This document shows, piece after piece, positions 1-10,778 of a stretch of DNA of 64,000 nt. The notes under the pieces were generated by a model that had not been told where the DNA came from, did no database searches, and saw only the letters and a program-made list of their open reading frames with translations. A program made the translations under genes and the position numbers. Each line of letters opens with the position of its first letter. Positions within the stretch are counted from its first letter, which is position 1. The DNA comes from Salvia splendens (Eukaryota > Streptophyta > Magnoliopsida > Lamiales > Lamiaceae), in assembly GCF_004379255.2 (NCBI RefSeq), contig NC_056051.1:5482062-5546061 (forward strand), given 5' to 3'.

Positions 1-1222
1 ATTGGGAAACTAAACATTTAAGAAAAGGTAAAAGAATTGTGACAGTACATCCTCTGTCTATTTCTCATTCATATCTCCCTCTTCAAATTTCAAGTTGAAG
101 GCCCAAGTTTTCCACCTTCAATTTGCACAAAGCAAGGTAACAATTCGATTTAATTCGTCTCTAGCACCTTCTAAACACGAAATTAAGGGCTAAATCGGAA
201 GAACTCTCACTTAGGTAGAGAATTTAAAAATTAATGACGAGAATTCCCCCTAGAGTTTTGCTCTGTTTTGCTTAAATTTTGCAATGTGATGGGCTAAGTA
301 TGAAGTATCAATGGTGAAACAAAGATTAAATCTTGAAGTTTATAGGGAAATGACAGAAATATTTGAAGGATTTAAATGCAGATTTATGCATCACAGGCTT
401 GAATATGTCCAGTTGATTATTTTTTTTTGTACTAAATTGAAATTGTGGTAATAGGTTTTAAAATGGATTGGTAGAAGGTAAATAAAAATCTACCGACAAC
501 AATTTGGGGGACCTTTTTGGTTTCGAAAACTGTTTTTAATTACTTTAATTAATCTGTATTTGTGTTATGGTGTGTTGGGAGAATGATTATGGATGACTGT
601 TGACCTGAAAACTGAGTTAGTAAAGGGGTGAAGGTGTTAGTCCAGAGGTAAGTTTGGTTTTCTGTTTTTAGGGATTTTGAATTGTGGACTAGTTGGTTGT
701 GCCCCTAGTAGATGGAGGTGTGGGGGTAGAAGCTCTTGAATTCTCTGCAAAACGCTAGAAGTCGAGAGCTTCTTGTCTGCAAGTTTCCATTCTAGAGGCT
801 TGTGCGCGAGATCGCACAAGACTTCTGGATGGATCAGAGGTTCTAGAGCTTTGCCGTCGTGGGTGTTGCATGAGGCGGTTAAATGTTGTTGGAATGAGTA
901 GGGTCGTGTCAGGTGGAAAATTTGCACAACCTAGAAAAGTTCGTGACACTGCGACTATTTTGAAGTCACTGTAAAAACCGGAAGAGGCCTAAGTTGGTGG
1001 TTTTAGTTGCTGTTTGCCTCTTTATAGTAATGATGTTGAGCACACTGAAGAAGTCATAGCAGTTTAATAAGCCAAGTCATGATTGATAATGGATGCCAAA
1101 TTATCATATAGTATTCTATGAGTCTTGAACTTGCAACATGACTTAGACAATTCAACATTACACAAATAAATGGGAGTAGAAAACAACAATACCCATTATT
1201 CAACATCAAAGGCTCAACCTTT
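1..1222. other. Left-edge intergenic region, no gene recognised
   Basis: This is the 3' flank of LRR-1, which is read on the minus strand and ends at 1223. Short open frames of 60-100 codons exist at about 637-949 on the minus strand, but they show no recognisable domain and lie in mixed-composition sequence. I see no terminal repeats, tRNA or MITE signature. The last 80 bases before 1223 are related to the flanks of the other two LRR genes at 37200-37254 and 59100-59146, so they are probably the duplicated 3' UTR. Confidence 0.5.
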
Positions 1223-3376
1223 TTATCTTCTTCTTCTTTGTGGTGTCACATTTCCTCTGCTGCTTCTCATCTTTATCCTGTAAAATCTGTAGATCCATTC
1301 CAACAACCATTTAGGCCTTCCATACCCAAGAATCACACAACCCACAGTCACACCGATTACGAATCCACATCCATACCCAGAAACAACTGCCTGCCAACAG
1401 AATCCCTCTAGAATACCATAATCATGATCACCTTCTTCCAGCATCTCTGAAGGCAAAGGCTCTTCACATTTCCGTGTTAATGGAAATCCACATAGTCCAG
1501 AATTTCCAACATAGGATGTATTGTCAAATGTGGGAAACTGGCCACTGGATTGAGGTATCTTCCCTGAAAGATTATTCATGGAAAAGTTCACCGTAGAAAG
1601 AAATGTGAGTTTTGTAAGCTTTGTTGGAATTTTCCCTTCCAATCGGTTTGAAGACAGGTCCAACGACTCGAGTTCTCTAATGTTTCCAAGAGATGCAGGT
1701 ATACCTCCTGTGAGGCAGTTGTGAGACAGATTCAAATATATCAAGGAATTCAAACTTCCAATGGAGATTGGGATACTGCCTGAAAATCTGTTGGATGACA
1801 TGTCGATTGTTGTCAAGGTTGTCAGAATTCTCTCATATTCTAGGTCCGAACCTTTCACTGTCAATACGAATGACTCTGTATAAAATCCTCGATGATTCTT
1901 TTGTACATCCATCATCGCTTTGAAATTCATCAGATATCGATAGGGCAGGTTACCAATGAATGCATTATGGGATATATCAAAAACTTGTAGTTTGGAGAAT
2001 GGAAGCCTAGGCTTTGAAGTGAGAGAAGAAATGGTACCACTAAAGTTGTTAGATCTCAATATGAGGACCCGAAAATCAGTGAGATTTTCCATCCAAACTG
2101 GAAAGGTGTCTTGTATTCTGTTGTTTCCAATATCAAGAACCTGCAGACTTTGACAGTTGTAGAGGGATTGGGGTAGTGTTCCTTCCAACTTATTATCATT
2201 CAAGTTGAGTGACTTAAGACTACAACCCTTTGAAAATGTAGTCGGAATGATTCCCTGAAAGTCGTTCTGGTTTAAATTCAAGACCTCCAATTTCTTGATG
2301 TTCCCTAAACTCTGTGGAAGCACTCCTTCAAAACTGTTGTTTGATAAACCTAGGTATACCAGATTCTCGCAGTTGCCAATCGATTTGGGAACAGAGCCTG
2401 AAAACTTATTAGAGGACAAGTCAAGATAGGTGATAGCAATTAAACTTGCTATTTGATCAGGAATTTGACCACTCAAATAGTTTGAGAACAAGTCGAGATC
2501 TATGAGCTTTGGAAGATTTAAAAAGTTGAAAGGGAGTGTAGAATTCATCTTGTTTGAGGCAAAAGAGACTGTTTGGAGGGATTTAATATCTCCCAAACAA
2601 TCAGGTATTGAACCAGTGAGCTCATTATGACTCAATTCTAACTCCACCAAAGTACTGTTTTGGCAAAGCTGATGAGGGATATATCCTTGTAGATGGTTAT
2701 CATAAAGATATAATTTTCCAAGTAGATTCAGTTTCCCCATTGTGGTTGGGATGGATCCTGTGAGTTGATTCTTGGATAAATCCAAGGCCTGCAAATTCCT
2801 CAAATTTCCAATTTCTGGAGGGATAATGCCTCTGATGCTGCAGTTGGATGCTGAAAAGATCACAAGAGAAGTAGATAAGTTCCCAATGGAAGCCGGAAGG
2901 ATACCATTCATCATCGGATTGTTACTAATATCCAACCAATTCAAATTTGGGCAATTTGTTAAAGAAGACAGAAATCCCAGTTCTTGATTTGGCGATTCTG
3001 CTCCAGTCAGATTATTTTCCCAAAGGCGAAGGTCTTCAAGCTGTCTTAGATTACCGAAGTCGGGAATGGGACCAGTGAATGAGTTTCTGTTCAATTCTAT
3101 AGCGATTATCTGAGAAGCATTGACGATAGAGGTCGGAATTTCACCTGCCAGTGTGAATATGTTATAGTAATACAAGTAAAGTTGTTGGAGATTTACAAGT
3201 GAGAGCCACATGCTTGTAAGGAAGAGTACCAGAAAAGTGATTCTGTTGAAGATCGACTGTCTTCAAATTTGATAAGTTGAATATGGAAAAGTGGATGGGA
3301 CCGGTCAAGAAATCGTTGAAGGGTGTGGCTAATGTCTCGAGCTTTGCTAGATTTCCAAGCTCTTTCGGCAATTCAC
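1223..3376 (-). pseudogene. LRR-1 last exon: LRR array, transmembrane helix, basic tail; one frameshift
   Basis: The exon opens with GELPKELGNL after an AG acceptor at 3377-3378. About four repeats in, an extra base near 3218 shifts the frame. The remaining 662 codons (3211 to 1223) are uninterrupted. They carry roughly 20 LRRs, an island-like segment containing FVLTVKGSDLEYERI, the capping motif NTSYVGNSGLCGFPLTRKC, an acidic stretch (EEGDHDYG), and a transmembrane helix with GYGCGFVIGVTVG spacing. The tail is short and basic, ending QRRRR. The island, cap and GxxxG-rich helix are the signature of Cf-9/Ve1-class receptor-like proteins, which signal through SOBIR1-type kinases. There is no kinase domain. 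The missing early frame makes the full product unlikely unless the extra base is a sequencing error. Confidence 0.8.
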
Positions 3377-3555
3377 CTATCGGACAATAATAATTCAATT
3401 TTGATATAGTAAAGACTTGTTTTTTTGTATTTTTCAGGGTCACCTTCCTTTAACATAGAGGTATGGATAATTAAAGGAAGCAAGAAAATATAGGGATTGA
3501 TAAATTACAGTTTATTACAAGAACTATATATCGAATCATATGTAAACAAACATAC

Positions 3556-3627
3556 CTGTCAACTTATTGCCACCCAAATCTAGAAATAGTAATGAAGTGA
3601 GGTTACCAACTTGCTTTGGTATGGAAC
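3556..3627 (-). CDS. LRR-1 72-nt LRR exon
   Basis: This is one LRR reading GSIPKQVGNLTSLLFLDLGG and ending NKLTG. The exon is exactly 72 nt, phase 1 at both ends, with an AG acceptor at 3628-3629 and a GT donor at 3554-3555. The homologous LRR-2 exon (39418-41061) is split by a Harbinger-type element. Confidence 0.7.
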
Positions 3628-3719
3628 CTGAGTTGAACATTGCTAGACTTAAATATGGAAAGAACATTTGAGGTATGTATACATGAAAAAACAAAACAAT
3701 CTGGTTTCATTAATTGGTA

Positions 3720-3919
3720 CTCCCTCTGTCCCATAGTAGATGTCACACTTGGGAGATGATATAAGATTTTATGAGATATTATTTTGTGTGTTAAGTGGTG
3801 AGAGAAAATATGATTTTATAATTAATGTGAGAAGGAATTTTTTTCAAAAGAGGAAATGTGACATCTTTTGTATGACAAACTAAAAAGAAAAATGTCACAT
3901 TACTATGGGACAAAGGGAG
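3720..3919. mobile_element. Stowaway MITE in an LRR-1 intron
   Basis: The 200-bp element begins CTCCCTCTGTCCCATAGTAG and ends with the inverted counterpart CTATGGGACAAAGGGAG. TA dinucleotides flank it at 3718-3719 and 3920-3921. The termini and TA target duplication are those of Tc1/mariner-type Stowaway elements. It has no coding capacity. Confidence 0.85.
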
Positions 3920-4101
3920 TAGTATACTGTGAAAGTCTATGACAACTGTTCAAGATCCAAGATACTATATACCAAGTAGTTGTTGGAAAGTTTTAGATTC
4001 ATAAGCTTATGGAATATTAGAATTACAATATGTAATTTCCTTTGAACATTTTGGTGAAGAGCAGAAAAATGGATATGTAATTTACAAGTTGTAAAATGCA
4101 C

Positions 4102-4245
4102 ATATTATGTTGTTGCTTTTAACAGACAACACTTGGAGGTTGAGTAAATTGTCCAAATTCGCGGGTATGCTTCCAGACAGATTATTGTTGCCGAGGTATA
4201 TGAATTTCAATGAGGAAACGTTGAAGATGGAAGATGAAATGTTTC
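4102..4245 (-). CDS. LRR-1 second copy of the 144-nt exon
   Basis: This is a second copy of the two-LRR exon, beginning NISSSIFNVSSLKFIYLGNN. It has an AG acceptor at 4246-4247 and a GT donor at 4100-4101. The frame stays open, although the last repeat is weak (SVKSNNII in place of the usual NNLTG). The intron sequence just upstream (4250-4306) resembles the intron after exon 1 in LRR-2, so this exon once followed an exon 1 that is no longer present. That suggests a fusion of two paralogues or a lost 5' end. Confidence 0.6.
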
Positions 4246-4311
4246 CTATCAGAATATGGAAAACAAGGTCAAATAAAATCGTTTAATCAACGTGAAAGCT
4301 CCATGCGATGA

Positions 4312-6759
4312 TGATACGAGACATTGCCATATCTTCTCATATCTTCCAAATCTTTTATTTAGTTATCTTTTTGATTCATAGTATCTTTTCCATATCTTTG
4401 TTTTCTTATTCAATAAGTTAGGGTAGTAGTATTCTAGTATTATAAATAGGAGATGATGTTATCATTTTAATCATTCAATAAATACATTATTTTGGCCTAA
4501 GTCCCTTGCATAATACGTTGAATCCTTAATCCCTACGCCACCTGCTGCCTGACGGAATCTCAACGCGCACAGCCGGGACGTATATCTGATCTGCAGTCGC
4601 TGCCCGACGGGTAGGAACCCGCGCACAGCCACCCAGATTCTTCCTCCGCCGACCCTCACGGGCGCCGGATTTATCTCTTCATAGTTGTTCTCCGTTCTAC
4701 CGAACGTTAGGGATTTAGGTCCTAAACAATTGGTGCTTTCATTGAGCTCTCACCCTCAAAGCTACACCGCTGCCCGACGGAAAACATTCCGCGCACAGCA
4801 ACTGCTTTGGTTGTCGAGCCCAGCCTGTCCGCCGAGCTCTAGCCTTTGGACAACCTTACTTCTCCAACGCCTGACGGGAAGGATTCCCGCGCGCCGCGTC
4901 GAAGTGATCTCATCCTCCGAGTTCTATTATCATGTCCTACAACTATCATCGCCAATTCGACCACAACCATGTGTCACGCAGCTACGCCGGAGTTGGGCGC
5001 AGTGCACAATACATCCTGGATCGACAGCAGCTATCCCGACCACCTCACCGAATGGAGTCGGTCCAGACCTGCCGCCCCACCAATTGGGATCCTCCCAGTA
5101 ACCGAAGACTCATGGATTTCCAACCCTATGATCCACCACAGCCACCACATCTCCGAGAACCGCCTTCTCGACTCGAGATGCAACATCAACACACCTACAG
5201 GCAGCCACCACACAACACTAATATGGAGCGTTATGAACAATTGATCGACCTATTGGATGCCGCTACCTCCAGGTTGGAATCACGTTTTGAAGAAATTGAT
5301 CGACGTTTGACAAAATTGCAGGCGTCAAGAGCAGCGTATAGACCACCGCCCTAGCGTCGTCCAACCTTTTGGGATTCGCCATTCCGAACGCAAGGTCATC
5401 GTGTTGACGAGATTCGCGCTCCGCCGCTGCCGGAGCCACCGCCACAGTACACGCCTTTACCGTTTCAACAACCGACGCTTGTGCATACCCGCATGCCTAC
5501 TTGTTGGGACACTCCCGACCAGCGCCAATCACGGGGAAATGCGACCCATGAACAGCCCTATGGTGTGCCCCCTTATGAACAGCCGTCGCCAACACCGTGA
5601 CAATATTCTTGTTGGGACCCATCAGGCCAGCACACAACGGAAGCCGCTGATTCCCGACACGTCTTATATTCTTTTGAGGCAACTGTTTCTGGAGGAAAAC
5701 GAACCATTGGGCCGTATTATGTCATATTTGACGTCGTATGGGGAGACGGGTGTTAATAAAGAAGTGGATCACAAAAGACTGCCCATTACATGTTCAAATA
5801 TTGATCACGCAGATGACAATGACATTAGAGCAACAACAAAGGAGCCAGTAGATGAGGTGGGTAGAACTCTCTTCTTTGGGAAGACTCTTGGAGCTGAGCC
5901 CAAAGCAATCGGGTAGTTGGATTTAAACCTTGCACCCGGGGACCAATTAAACGAGTTGTCAGGCCTACCACGTGCGAGACTCAAGATAGAGGACGAGCCT
6001 TTCAATGAGGAGGAAAATTATGACCATTCTGCTGTCCCGCAGCAACCTTCGTTTCCTGCTGCTATCTCATGCTCAATGACAAGGATTGTGGTGAGAATTG
6101 GATTTGCCGTGGGAAGTGTATTGTTGACAAAATTTTTCAAGGATTCACTTTATGTTGATAAAAGGAAATTTACATGTGATTCGGTAGTTGATGACAATGG
6201 ATCTGCATTGGCTCGAATACAGCGACCTTGCACATTTACATTTGATCCCGGAGGAGATAAATCGCCAAAGCTTCTTCTTTCAACTCTTCGTTGCTTCGTG
6301 GTTCACACCTTGAGGACAAGGTGGATTTTAACCGTGGGGAAGTTGATACGAGACATTGCCATATCTTCCTATATCTTCCATATCTTTTATTTAGTTATCT
6401 TTTTGATTCATAGTATCTTTTCCATATCTTTGTTTTCTTATTCAATAAGTTAGGGTAGTAGTATTCTAGTATTATAAATAGGAGAGGATGTTATCATTTT
6501 AATCATTCAATAAATATATTATTTTGGCCAAGTCCCTTGCATAATACGTTGAATCCTTAATCCCTACTCCACCTGCTGCCCGACGGAATCTCACCGCGCA
6601 CAGCCGGGACGTATATCTGATCTGCAGTCGCTGCCCGACGGGTAGGAACCCGCGCACAGCCACCCAGATTCTTCCTCCGCCGACCCTCACGGGCGCCGGA
6701 TTTATCTCTTCATAGTTGTTCTCCGTTCTACCGAACATTAGGGATTTAGGTCCTTAACA
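4312..6759 (+). mobile_element. WDPP-family LTR element A (non-autonomous, gypsy-like)
   Basis: This 2448-bp element has LTRs at 4312-4728 and 6344-6759, starting TGATACGAGACATTGCC and ending CCTAAACA or CCTTAACA. A GATGA target duplication lies at 4307-4311 and 6760-6764. The primer-binding site just inside the left LTR reads TGGTGCTTTCATTGAG (from 4731), not the initiator-Met TGGTATCAGAGC. A purine-rich tract (CCGTGGGGAAGT) precedes the right LTR. Only gag-like frames are present, and protease, reverse transcriptase and integrase are absent. The last coding-like segment, with CACCTTGAGGACAAGGTGG near 6307, resembles the C-terminal end of gypsy pol, which suggests an origin by internal deletion. 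It sits in an LRR-1 intron. Confidence 0.85.
4932..5916 (+). pseudogene. Element A gag-like remnant
   Basis: The first frame (4932-5354) starts MSYNYHRQ, close to the MSYDYPG start of the element at 42291-44794. It contains one TNWDPPSNR motif and a Glu/Arg-rich segment (RLESRFEEIDRRLTKL) typical of the coiled region before gypsy capsid. A stop at 5352-5354 ends it. A second frame (5401-5916) and a third (5917 to about 6340) follow with no capsid core and no zinc knuckle that I can see. This is probably a decayed and internally deleted version of the gag-like protein of the family. Confidence 0.55.
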
Positions 6760-7018
6760 GATGATGAAATCTTTTCTATGTCCTCATAGTTTTGATCTCC
6801 TTTGAAACTATAATACAAGTAGAGTAATAGAGAATAATGTTGAAAGAGATAAAATCTGTATTTTTTTAGTATATTTCAGAATCATTATTTTTGGAACACT
6901 GTTCAAAGTTCGATGCATGAAATATATGAATAATTTAGAAATACTATACATTAATTAGGAATGTTTATTGTGAATGTGTAATGTAGTAAACTAACAATGT
7001 AAAAATTTATAAACATAC

Positions 7019-7090
7019 CCGCCAACTTATTCGAAGAAAGATCCAGTCCTTGTAGTGAAGACAAGTTCCCGATTTGATTTGGTATGTAAC
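7019..7090 (-). CDS. LRR-1 exon 4 (72 nt, one LRR)
   Basis: This is a single LRR reading GYIPNQIGNLSSLQGLDLSS and ending NKLAG. It is exactly 72 nt, phase 1 at both ends, with an AG acceptor at 7091-7092 and a GT donor at 7017-7018. The homologue in LRR-3 (60907-60964) has lost 14 nt. Confidence 0.7.
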
Positions 7091-7219
7091 CTAATTAGTA
7101 AAATTGACAAAATGACACGAATTTTTTTATTTTGTAGCTTGAGATTAGGTATGCAAAAAAATCGAAGGGATCGAGTATGAAAAATTTTAAATTTAACTAC
7201 TAGTGTGCGCAATTAGTTA

Positions 7220-7444
7220 CTCCCTTCATCTCGATCGATTAATTGGCGTGACATCCATATTTGCTTTTACTCTACATTCCACTAACTCTTCTCATTTTCA
7301 TTTGACTATAAATTAGTACTCCATATAATAATCAAATTAGTACTCCATATAATAAAAGTACGATCTACATTCAATTAACTTTTTCAATTCATTTCCACCA
7401 CATTTTTTAACCCCGAGTCGAGTCAACTTATGCCACGGAGGGAG
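7220..7444. mobile_element. Degenerate Stowaway-like MITE
   Basis: It starts CTCCCTTCATCTCGATCGAT after TTA and ends near GCCACGGAGGGAG, with an A/T-rich middle. The ends are inverted and Stowaway-like, but the right TA is lost (TG). It lies between LRR-1 exons 4 and 3. Confidence 0.5.
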
Positions 7445-7889
7445 TGGGAGTACATCCATATTCTTAGTAACAACTAGGGTTGTGGAAGTAATTACTACCT
7501 CTATTCCTCCATAGAAAGAATAGAATAAGTGGAGTGGAGCTTCACAACTAAATGACCAATTTATCCATTTATAGTAAGTGGACCTCACACTTCACCAACA
7601 CATTATTCTCACATTCTATTATTCCATAAAGTTTATATAAATCACACATTCCATTAACTCTTAAAATTTGAGACGAAACAAAGTGAGTCATTTGATGATT
7701 GATGGTGGAAGTATTAAGTTTGGTTACTATTAAGTGTAATGATATCTTATTGAACAAAAATGGTGTTTTTTCATTGATCAAAAATTTCAATTTTCGGGAA
7801 GTATCATGACCATCCAATAAGAAGGGTTTTCATTTTTTCAAATGAACAATTTGAAGACCTATTGATTCTAACAACCGATCAAATCATAC

Positions 7890-7961
7890 CTGTCAATATG
7901 TTCTCAAAAAGCGATAGATATTTCAAAGATATTAGATGTCCAATCTGCTTTGGTACCTCAC
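7890..7961 (-). CDS. LRR-1 exon 3 (72 nt, one LRR)
   Basis: This is a single 24-residue LRR beginning GEVPKQIGHLISLKYLSLFE and ending ILTG. It is exactly 72 nt long, with an AG acceptor at 7962-7963 and a GT donor at 7888-7889, phase 1 at both ends. The homologous exon in LRR-3 is 61360-61431. Confidence 0.7.
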
Positions 7962-8173
7962 CTGTCAGTTTCTCAAATGATATCAGTGTGCAAAATTAAC
8001 TACGACTTGGGCAGTTTGTAAAATATAAGAAACCCCTCGGTTCAATCTAAGTATATGTTGTCGAAAAAAAATTAAAGTGTAACATCATTTTATCACAAAA
8101 TTCTGAAATAAGACATTTAAAATATTTCATTTACAAGAAGACCACTTAGTTGGGGCAAAATGGGTAATAAATA

Positions 8174-8393
8174 CTCCCTCATCCCTAAAATGTATGAATA
8201 TTTGGTTCAACACGAGTTTTAATACATAATTATTAAAGTAAGAGAGAGATGAAAAGAAAAAAGTAATTATAATATTGTTAGTGGATAATTGGTCCCACCT
8301 TTTTATAGAGAAAAGACTTTTTAAAATTAGAATGTTCATACTTTTCAGGACAGACTAAAAAGAAAATTGTTCATACTTTTCTGAAACGGTGAA
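8174..8393. mobile_element. Degenerate Stowaway-like MITE
   Basis: The left end reads CTCCCTCATCCCTAAAATG. The right end (GTTCATACTTTTCTGAAACG) is a weak inverted match. The interior has the GAGAGAGATGA-type stretch common in these elements. The right boundary is approximate. It is intronic in LRR-1. Confidence 0.4.
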
Positions 8394-8435
8394 GTATATT
8401 CCTTGTAAATCACACCTTTTAAGTTGTAGGAGTAC

Positions 8436-8579
8436 CTGTTAAGTTGTTCGTGTTAAGACACAACTCTTTGAGGTTGACTAAATTGTCCAAATTCATGGGT
8501 ATGCTTCCAGAAATACTATTATGGTCGAGGTATATTAATTCCAACGAGGAAATGTTGAAGATAGAAGATGGAATATTTC
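8436..8579 (-). CDS. LRR-1 exon 2 (144 nt, two LRRs)
   Basis: This exon is exactly 144 nt with an AG acceptor at 8580-8581 and a GT donor at 8434-8435. It encodes two LRRs, beginning NIPSSIFNISSLELIYLDHN and ending NTNNLTG. Both borders are phase 1. The same 144-nt exon recurs at 4102-4245, 41453-41596 and 61829-61972, which supports the boundaries. The frame is open. Confidence 0.75.
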
Positions 8580-8666
8580 CTATTATGGAGAAATAAGGTT
8601 AATTAAAAACATTGAATCAATATGAAAACTCCCTTGAATTAATTATATGTAAATTAACATAATTAC

Positions 8667-9372
8667 CTTGGAGATGGTTATCATGTATAGATAATATAGT
8701 CAGCATGCTCAAATTCCCAATTTCAGTTGGTATGTTGCCATTGAAATGGTTTTGTGACAAGCTCAGCTCCTCCATCTCTCTGCACTTACACATACTCGTT
8801 GGAATATTTCCATAAATTTGATTATCTCTGAGAAATAATATCTTCAGTTTCGGTGTGTTATTGCATATATCACTTGGGAGCTCACCCGAGAGCTTGTTAT
8901 GATTCAAAACAATTTCTTCCAATGCAGACATGTTTGTAAGGATACCTCTTGGTATTTCTCCAATGAAGTTGTTAGATGACGCGTTTACATGCTTCAGACG
9001 GAGTAGTTTAGACAGCTCACCGGGTAAGACGCCTGTGAAATTGTTGGAGCTGACGTCCAAGGACTGGAGAAAGGTTAGGTTTCCGAGATGTGGGGAGAGG
9101 ATTCCGTGGAGGGCTAAGTTGGAGAGATTGAGGGCTGTGACTCTTTGGTGTTTGATGCCACACGAGACGCCGGCCCAGTCACAGATGGAAGTGTTGGTGA
9201 GCCATTTCTTGCTCAACGCACCACTTGTGTCGGCAGTAATGGCTTTTTTGAACGCGAGAAGAGCATCTCGATCAGTGGTGAAATCGGTTAGTGGTGCAGA
9301 GGAGCTGAGGGTGAAGAATATGTTTAAGACAATTAAAAGCTTGAGTGAAAAAGAATGGAACGAGGTCTCCAT
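8667..9372 (-). CDS. LRR-1 exon 1: signal peptide, N-terminal cap, first LRRs
   Basis: This exon reads without interruption from an ATG at 9372. Residues 1 to about 25 form a hydrophobic signal peptide (METSF start, then Leu/Ile/Phe-rich). An LRR N-terminal cap follows, containing DRDALLAFKKAI and the CDWAGVSC cysteine pair, then RVTALNLSN and about seven 24-residue LRRs of the LxxNxLxGxIP type, with several Asn glycosylation sites. The cap and first repeats look like LRR subfamily XII (EFR/Xa21/At3g47570) rather than the Cf/Ve class. The exon ends after HLQ plus one base of a Gly codon, followed by GTAATT on the minus strand (donor at 8665-8666). The ATG matches the start inferred for LRR-2. 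Confidence 0.8.
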
Positions 9373-9670
9373 GAAAGTGATAGTAAATTGAAATTTAGTT
9401 TTGCTAGGTTATAAAGAAAGAGGATAGTACTATCAGTTAATGAAATGGTGATATTTTGTCTTCTCAAAGAAAAGTATTCAACTTTCAAGTTGTAATGATA
9501 CGGACTCAATTTCCACATCGGTTGTGAGAACAACCGGTGTGGGGTATATAGGCTAAATAGGTTCTCGCTCCTAGCAGGCTAGTCTTTGGGATGAGTTCTC
9601 TTATTTGGTCTGTACAATGTAATTATCTAAGATTTCATATATTATACCTGTGGAAATCTTGACATATTTA
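9373..9670. other. LRR-1 5' flank, cut off by the copia composite
   Basis: This stretch holds the LRR-1 5' UTR and proximal promoter, with a TATA-like TTTATAACC on the minus strand near 9403-9411. At 9497-9620 there is a segment with TTCCACATCGGTTGTGAG and GGGTATATAGGC that looks like part of a small LTR or TRIM promoter; I cannot define its ends. The ATTTA target site at 9666-9670 marks the start of the copia array, so any distal LRR-1 promoter was separated by about 23.6 kb. Confidence 0.4.
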
Positions 9671-10778
9671 TGTAAAAATCATGGATTAAATATGCCCGGT
9701 CAATGGATTTTGACCAAATAATAAATGTGACAAGACATTTAATTTTGTGAAATTAAATGACATAGCGTCGATCTACATTTTACGTAGATAAATGTAGTAT
9801 ATTCACTTTCTCAAATCCGATTTCCGGTGAGTGAGAAATAGTGGATTAAAGTTGGGCATAATTAGCTTTTAATTAAAGCTTGGAGTTGGAGCTTAGGGAA
9901 TAATTAACTAGTGTTAATTATCCCACATTGGAGGATTAACACATCTTTTAATGTGTATAAATTAAGTGACTTTATGTTACTTAATAATTATAGTGGACCA
10001 AGATGGGTGAAAGAGCCCACACGCGCGCACACGCGCGCGCGCGCCGCCGCCACCCGCCCGAGCCCGAGCCCGTGCCCGTGCTCGTGCTCGCGGGCCGCGA
10101 ACCTCGGGCCCGATCCTGATCTCGATCCCGATCCCGATCCCGATCTTGATCTTGGATCTTGGCAATTGGTCTTTGGGCTTGGTGCTTGGCCCAAACTATT
10201 CTTTTTAGACCACCGCCGAGTCAGCAATCCAAGTGGCTTGACACGTCGTCAAGCGAGGCACAGTCATGGCTGCCACGTTAGAAATCCACACGCTCCACAC
10301 GCGAATGGCACACTCCTGCCACACGCTTGTAACCGCCGTCGGTTACGAATCTGCCATGATGAGCCTTCACGGCTTGGTTGACCCTGCATGGTGGCTTGGC
10401 CTATAAATAGGCTAGCCATTCCACTGCATTAGAACACACATACAAGCATTCTCTGCATAAGCTCTCTCCCTCTCTCTGCATTGTCCTTCTGTCGAAGCTC
10501 TGCCCTCTCCTCTATCCAGTTCGCTGGAGCTCTGCTGATTGCGGTGCTGCATCAAAAGAGACGTAGCCGTTTTACCTTTGGGGACGACACGCCAAACCGA
10601 GAGCACTACCGGGGCGTATCTCGTCTTGCAGGAAGAGGCCTCCTCGACTCGGCTATCATACCATACTGGTTTAGTTGTTTCGATTTCTATTGTAATTTCA
10701 TTAGTTCAGTTTCTCATTTTCTTTCTTTTGGGTTGTACTACGCCCTACTGTTATCTCTTGTAATCCCAGAAACCAACA
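9671..10778 (+). repeat. Copia composite left LTR
   Basis: The 1108-bp LTR is bounded by TG and CA. U3 contains a CACGCGCG tract (10020-10045) and a variable GATCCC/GATCTT tract (10107-10160). A TATA box lies at 10401-10410. Downstream, a pyrimidine-rich leader (CTCTCTCCCTCTCTC) and a terminal CAGAAACCAACA are seen. The internal region starts ATTGCAAGACGAG, and I see no clear tRNA-Met primer site there. Confidence 0.85.
10401..10410 (+). promoter_or_regulatory. LTR TATA box (left LTR)
   Basis: The sequence CTATAAATAG is present at the same place in all three LTRs (also 26789-26798 and 32895-32904), about 370 bp before the LTR end. It is the likely retrotransposon promoter. Start sites were not determined. 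Confidence 0.7.

Larger units (their letters stand above)
1223..9372 (-). pseudogene. LRR-1: chimeric LRR receptor-like protein gene, multi-exon, frameshifted
   Basis: This would encode a membrane-anchored extracellular LRR receptor without a kinase, of the kind that senses pathogen or developmental ligands at the plasma membrane. Seven exons can be read: 8667-9372, 8436-8579, 7890-7961, 7019-7090, 4102-4245, 3556-3627 and 1223-3376. Each internal junction has GT-AG borders and falls in phase 1, after the first base of the Gly codon that closes an LRR. The N-terminal part resembles LRR-XII receptor kinases. The C-terminal part resembles Cf/Ve-type receptor-like proteins. One extra base near 3218 shifts the frame within the last exon, and a retrotransposon lies in an intron (4312-6759). 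The 144-nt exon type occurs twice, so the locus may be a fusion of two paralogues. The exon model is inferred from comparing the three loci; no transcript was available. Confidence 0.75.

Noticed and set aside
637..949. Two minus-strand frames near the left edge (64 and 96 codons)
   Set aside because: They overlap in different frames, have no domain and no supporting splice or promoter signals.
1956..2987. Plus-strand frames opposite LRR-1 (65-71 codons)
   Set aside because: They are shadows of the minus-strand LRR codons with no independent signal. The same holds for plus-strand frames opposite LRR-2 and LRR-3.
1223..3211. The 662-codon frame as a complete receptor gene
   Set aside because: It begins inside an LRR without a signal peptide. 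Upstream exons continue the same protein across a one-base shift near 3218.
6231..6342. A conserved FDPGG...PKLLLSTL peptide at the 3' end of several WDPP-family copies, as a protein domain
   Set aside because: The frame and length differ between copies and run into the polypurine tract. The nucleotide CACCTTGAGGACAAGGTGG is better explained as the remnant of the gypsy pol C-terminus in another frame.
9497..9620. An snRNA-type upstream element (CCACATCGG) followed by a TATA-like box
   Set aside because: The match to the plant snRNA element is partial, the spacing is not that of an snRNA gene and no snRNA sequence follows. A retrotransposon promoter remnant fits better.
9977..10381. Arg/Pro/Asp-rich frames on both strands in the left LTR (also near 17400-17690 and 32400-32875)
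   Set aside because: They come from the CACGCGCG and GATCCC tracts, differ between LTR copies, and overlap on opposite strands.
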